Below, in pieces: positions 53,447 to 55,822 of a DNA stretch of 55,822 nucleotides. The notes beneath the pieces were generated by a model. The model was not told the DNA's origin, did not search any database, and was given only the letters and a program-made list of their open reading frames with translations. The position numbers and the translations under genes are program-made. The stretch is from Coprenecus sp964640305 (GTDB lineage: Bacteria > Bacteroidota > Bacteroidia > Bacteroidales > UBA932): assembly GCA_964640305.1 (NCBI GenBank), contig CAZXFF010000008.1, forward strand, positions 1-55,822. Direction: 5' to 3'. How positions within the stretch are numbered: the stretch's first letter is position 1; each line of letters opens with the position of its first letter.

Positions 53447-54261
53447 TGAAAAGACTACTTATCCTTACTTGCCTGGTATCGGCTGTAATCAGCACCTCAT
53501 GTACAGCTCCCAAAGGACAGCCCGAGACAGGAAACGTCGTCATAGGAATTTCCTGTGCCATGACTGACAACAACTCCAGAATCAGCAGGAACTATACCGA
53601 AAGCGTAATCAAGGCCGGGGGTGTCCCATTTCTGCTGCCGATTACAAAAGATACCACTGCCCTGCTCAGAATGCTGGATGAAATAGATGCCATAATCATG
53701 AGCGGCGGAGAAGACATCAATCCGGAATATTACGGAGAAAAACCCCATCCTGAATTGGGTTCCGTAGATACCCTGAGGGATGCATATGACATATTCCTCG
53801 TCCGCAAGGCTGCAGAAAGGAAAATCCCCGTACTGGGAATATGCAGGGGGGAACAGCTGATCAACGTTGCATTCGGAGGTTCATTATATCAGGATATACC
53901 CTCACAGTGCAAAACGGAAATCGGACACAACCAGAAAGAATCATCCCGCATCCCGACCCACAAAATAGACATAGTAGAAGGGACCTGGATTGCAGGCATA
54001 GTCGGCTCTGACGAATACATGGTCAACTCTTTCCACCACCAGGCAGCCAAACAGATTGCTCCTGGCTTCATCGTTTCAGCCTGGTCTCCTACCGATTCCA
54101 TACCCGAGGCCATTGAATGCATTGACGGCCGTGCAATCTGGGGTGTACAGTTCCATCCCGAAGGTCTGACAGCCGGCGGTGATACGACTGCCCTCAAATT
54201 CTTCCAGTTCATCGTTGAAAAAGGCCGGGAATACAAAAACAGCCGTACTGCTGTAAAATAG
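53446..54261 (+). CDS. Peptidase C26 (gamma-glutamyl hydrolase-like) lipoprotein
   Basis: Encodes 271 residues with a lipoprotein signal peptide (STSC, Cys20). The class I glutamine-amidotransferase-like fold shows the nucleophile GICRGEQL, the partner VQFHPEG and an SGGEDINPEYY segment that is common in PuuD-type gamma-glutamyl-GABA hydrolases. The export signal is unusual for PuuD, which is cytoplasmic, so the substrate may be a gamma-glutamyl peptide or muropeptide in the periplasm. It is the last gene of the glp operon, starting inside the alcohol dehydrogenase stop codon. Its reason for being there is unclear. Confidence 0.88.
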   Translation: MKRLLILTCLVSAVISTSCTAPKGQPETGNVVIGISCAMTDNNSRISRNYTESVIKAGGVPFLLPITKDTTALLRMLDEIDAIIMSGGEDINPEYYGEKPHPELGSVDTLRDAYDIFLVRKAAERKIPVLGICRGEQLINVAFGGSLYQDIPSQCKTEIGHNQKESSRIPTHKIDIVEGTWIAGIVGSDEYMVNSFHHQAAKQIAPGFIVSAWSPTDSIPEAIECIDGRAIWGVQFHPEGLTAGGDTTALKFFQFIVEKGREYKNSRTAVK

Positions 54262-54325
54262 GACCCTTCCCGACGACTGGCAACCGACGGCCAGCCGTAT
54301 ATTCTGCGTTCCTACAATCGGATAG

Positions 54326-54354
54326 AAATGACCTTCTTCACAGGAGGTCATTTT
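54326..54354 (+). terminator. Terminator of the glp operon
   Basis: A perfect 9-bp stem AAATGACCT / AGGTCATTT with a 10-nt loop, followed by a T-rich stretch (TTTTCATTT overlapping the arm). Confidence 0.75.
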
Positions 54355-54583
54355 CATTTACACACATTCACATCCAGCTGCCGGAACGCTCATCCGGAAA
54401 CTATCATGCCCATCTGGCTGCCATCAACTAGCCCCAGACAATTTATTTATCCCCGCAGTGCACTTAGATCACTTTCGACAACGCCCACCAAGGCCCATCC
54501 GGAGACCAACACCCATCAAGATCCATCCGATTACGCCGTGCCCCAGAATGCATTCTCGCCGGGGTCCTGCAATGCACGTGCTG

Positions 54584-54622
54584 CCACAACGCCCATTATT
54601 CGGCAGATTTTGGGCGGTGTGG
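54584..54622 (+). repeat. REP-like 39-bp palindrome, copy 2
   Basis: Starts CCACAACGCCCA, ends TGGGCGGTGTGG, with an ATTATTCGGC-containing centre. The arms pair at 11 of 12 positions. It is preceded by CGTGCTG and followed by AAAGGAGCATCGGAAGG, both partly shared with copy 3. It lies 174 nt from the stop of the RAYT gene. Confidence 0.88.
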
Positions 54623-54688
54623 AAAGGAGCATCGGAAGGAATGCAGTCCAGAGGCCGCTCTCGCAGGGGGTGCGCGGAATACGTGCTT

Positions 54689-54727
54689 CCACAACGCCCA
54701 TTATTCGCCATATTCCGGGCGGTGTGG
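54689..54727 (+). repeat. REP-like 39-bp palindrome, copy 3
   Basis: Starts CCACAACGCCCA and ends CGGGCGGTGTGG, 105 bp after copy 2 in the same orientation and only 69 nt from the RAYT stop. A second GGCGGTGTGG at 54733-54742 looks like a partial copy. The stretch 54262-54795 holds only these repeats and the terminator; no gene is seen. Confidence 0.88.
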
Positions 54728-54795
54728 AAGAGGGCACCGGAAGGCGGTGTGGAATACAGAACTGCCACATTTATCTTAAGCACTACTGCCTGCTG

Positions 54796-55737
54796 CTAAT
54801 TCCAACCTCCAAAACATCTCGCAAATTGCTCTGATTTTATTGCGTAAGGATGTTGCATACGAATTTTTGTACTGATTGCAATTTTTTCTTCTCGAGACAA
54901 ATGCACATAACTGCTTTTATGTAAACGCAATATTTCTTTATCGATTTCCGAACATAACTCTATATCGGAAATCTGTTCTTCCTTATGCCACCGAGATGGT
55001 TTTTTCTCAAAATCAGCAACCTGCTTTTGATTCATCCAGGGTTCAATACGGGCAATTGTTATGGGTGATTCATCTGAATCAGACTCTAACTGAGCTCTTT
55101 CCCAGTCCTGATAGTCNNNNNNNNNNTATGTTCCAAAATAATTTTCTACCATACCAACTTCTACAAATGATAGAGGATCCACACCTCCTGTATCAAGAAA
55201 TGAAACAATTCCTTTCAGGCAAGCGGCCTTCCTATACAGACATTCAGAGTTATTCCAGTTTTTTCTGTCAATGCCAATTCTCTTGGAGACAGTATTTCCA
55301 TACGTCACTTCATTCACAATCTTTTCCATATCACTTCTGAAATACAGATTAGCGGTACTGTATGGATAACTAAAAGGGTTTGTCGCAACATTGTGATGAA
55401 CGGGATTTCTCAGGACGTAACTTATTGCCGCTGTAATATGTTCAATGCCCTTCAAGCGTATCCCATAATAATTCTTTTCGCCAAGAGTACCTTTCCGGAA
55501 ATACTTATGATTGAAACTGGTTGTATACGAATGCCTAAGCCTCTTTAAAAAATCTGATGGTGAATCTGTCAGTATTATCAGATGTACATGAGTTGACATA
55601 ACAGCATAAGCAAGTATCTGCGATGCAGTAGAAATGGATGTTTGAGCCAGCCTACACACAAGACGCTCATAATCATTGTTATTCCTACAAATTACCTCAG
55701 AATGCGAGGTATAGCACAGATGATAAAGACCCTTCAT
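54796..55737 (-). CDS. REP-associated tyrosine transposase (RAYT, Y1/HUH family)
   Basis: Encodes about 314 residues from the ATG at 55737; a GTG lies four codons earlier. The HUH metal motif is in MSTHVHLIIL (His-Val-His), and the catalytic tyrosine is probably in AISYVLRNPVHHN, both typical of Y1 transposases of the TnpA-REP group. The C-terminal helical part (HLSREEKIAISTKIRMQHPY then SEQFARCFG) resembles the DNA-binding tail of RAYT proteins. RAYTs are single-copy genes flanked by REP palindromes that they nick and spread. Two REP-like palindromes lie 69 and 174 nt after the stop. An N gap at 55119-55128 falls in the middle; both sides are in frame only if the gap is 1 modulo 3. Confidence 0.88.
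   Translation of the reverse strand: MKGLYHLCYTSHSEVICRNNNDYERLVCRLAQTSISTASQILAYAVMSTHVHLIILTDSPSDFLKRLRHSYTTSFNHKYFRKGTLGEKNYYGIRLKGIEHITAAISYVLRNPVHHNVATNPFSYPYSTANLYFRSDMEKIVNEVTYGNTVSKRIGIDRKNWNNSECLYRKAACLKGIVSFLDTGGVDPLSFVEVGMVENYFGTXXXXDYQDWERAQLESDSDESPITIARIEPWMNQKQVADFEKKPSRWHKEEQISDIELCSEIDKEILRLHKSSYVHLSREEKIAISTKIRMQHPYAIKSEQFARCFGGWN
55119..55128. other. Ten-N assembly gap
   Basis: A run of exactly ten N within the RAYT gene. Direct joining of the two sides would create a TAG stop in the minus-strand frame, so some sequence is truly missing, or the join is wrong. Confidence 0.95.
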
Positions 55738-55773
55738 ATCCTTCTCCACTTTTCAATTAATAACGATCACTAC

Positions 55774-55792
55774 TGTCCACTAAAAATGGACA
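55774..55792. repeat. Small palindrome at the window edge
   Basis: TGTCCA (55774-55779) and TGGACA (55787-55792) pair around a 7-nt A-rich loop, upstream of the RAYT gene. It may be a RAYT promoter/operator feature or the end of another mobile element running off the window. Confidence 0.4.
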
Positions 55793-55822
55793 AGGTTAAA
55801 AATTAAATAAATTCGGTTCACT

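Noticed and set aside
54328..54834. 168-codon frame on the plus strand
   Set aside because: It runs through the glp terminator and both REP-like palindromes and into the 3' end of the RAYT gene; low-complexity composition.

Overview
The window reads as chromosomal DNA of a member of the Bacteroidales, probably from a metagenome-assembled genome. The evidence is many upstream copies of the Bacteroides-type -7 box TAnnTTTG, an FeoA-FeoB fusion, a TonB receptor with an N-terminal carboxypeptidase-regulatory-like domain, the sigma54 activator-lptE-secG order, an EF-G2-type factor, a GH109-type enzyme and a glpABC-glpK-glpF operon. Two runs of exactly ten N (52247-52256 and 55119-55128) look like scaffold joins. 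Genus cannot be decided. No rRNA, tRNA or CRISPR array was seen.

1-8.7 kb: a TonB receptor, a beta-helix-like lipoprotein, FeoAB iron uptake, and an overlapping trio of a hemerythrin-like protein, a LuxR-type regulator and an outer-membrane protein. 8.7-11.1 kb (minus): two PspC-domain proteins flanking a PadR regulator. 11.2-14 kb (minus): sigma54 activator, lptE, a small helical protein and secG. 14-24.7 kb: an OmpA/TPR-like lipoprotein, lepA, a six-gene run (split transketolase, ECF sigma, membrane protein, Spy-like protein, lolD), an EF-G paralogue without the catalytic histidine, and rnhB. 24.7-28.7 kb (minus): a PiT phosphate transporter with a PhoB-like regulator and a soluble PhoR-like kinase. 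28.7-40.8 kb: an SDR, a MacB-type permease with mutS, a glycosyltransferase, and an aspS-yqeY-rsmA-GH109 run, then a small membrane protein and a MutT-type NUDIX enzyme.

40.8-42.7 kb is a 1.8-kb gene-free island packed with unrelated short repeats: a tetranucleotide tract over the NUDIX start, a pair of CCTAAC/GTTAGG-bounded elements, a REP-like 39-bp palindrome, and three 141-bp tandem units with 13-bp inverted arms. A MATE exporter follows.

44.3-54.3 kb is a nine-gene glycerol/glycerol-3-phosphate operon: glpA, glpB, glpC, glpK, glpF, an outer-membrane barrel, a DeoR/GlpR regulator, an iron alcohol dehydrogenase and a C26 peptidase lipoprotein. Glycerol would enter through the barrel and GlpF, be phosphorylated by GlpK and be oxidised by membrane-bound GlpABC. 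GlpR probably acts on an inverted repeat before glpA.

54.3-55.8 kb holds two further copies of the REP-like palindrome directly beside a REP-associated tyrosine transposase (RAYT/Y1 family) gene. The third copy lies 13 kb away in the repeat island. A REP/RAYT partnership in a Bacteroidales genome is the strongest candidate here for a little-described system.
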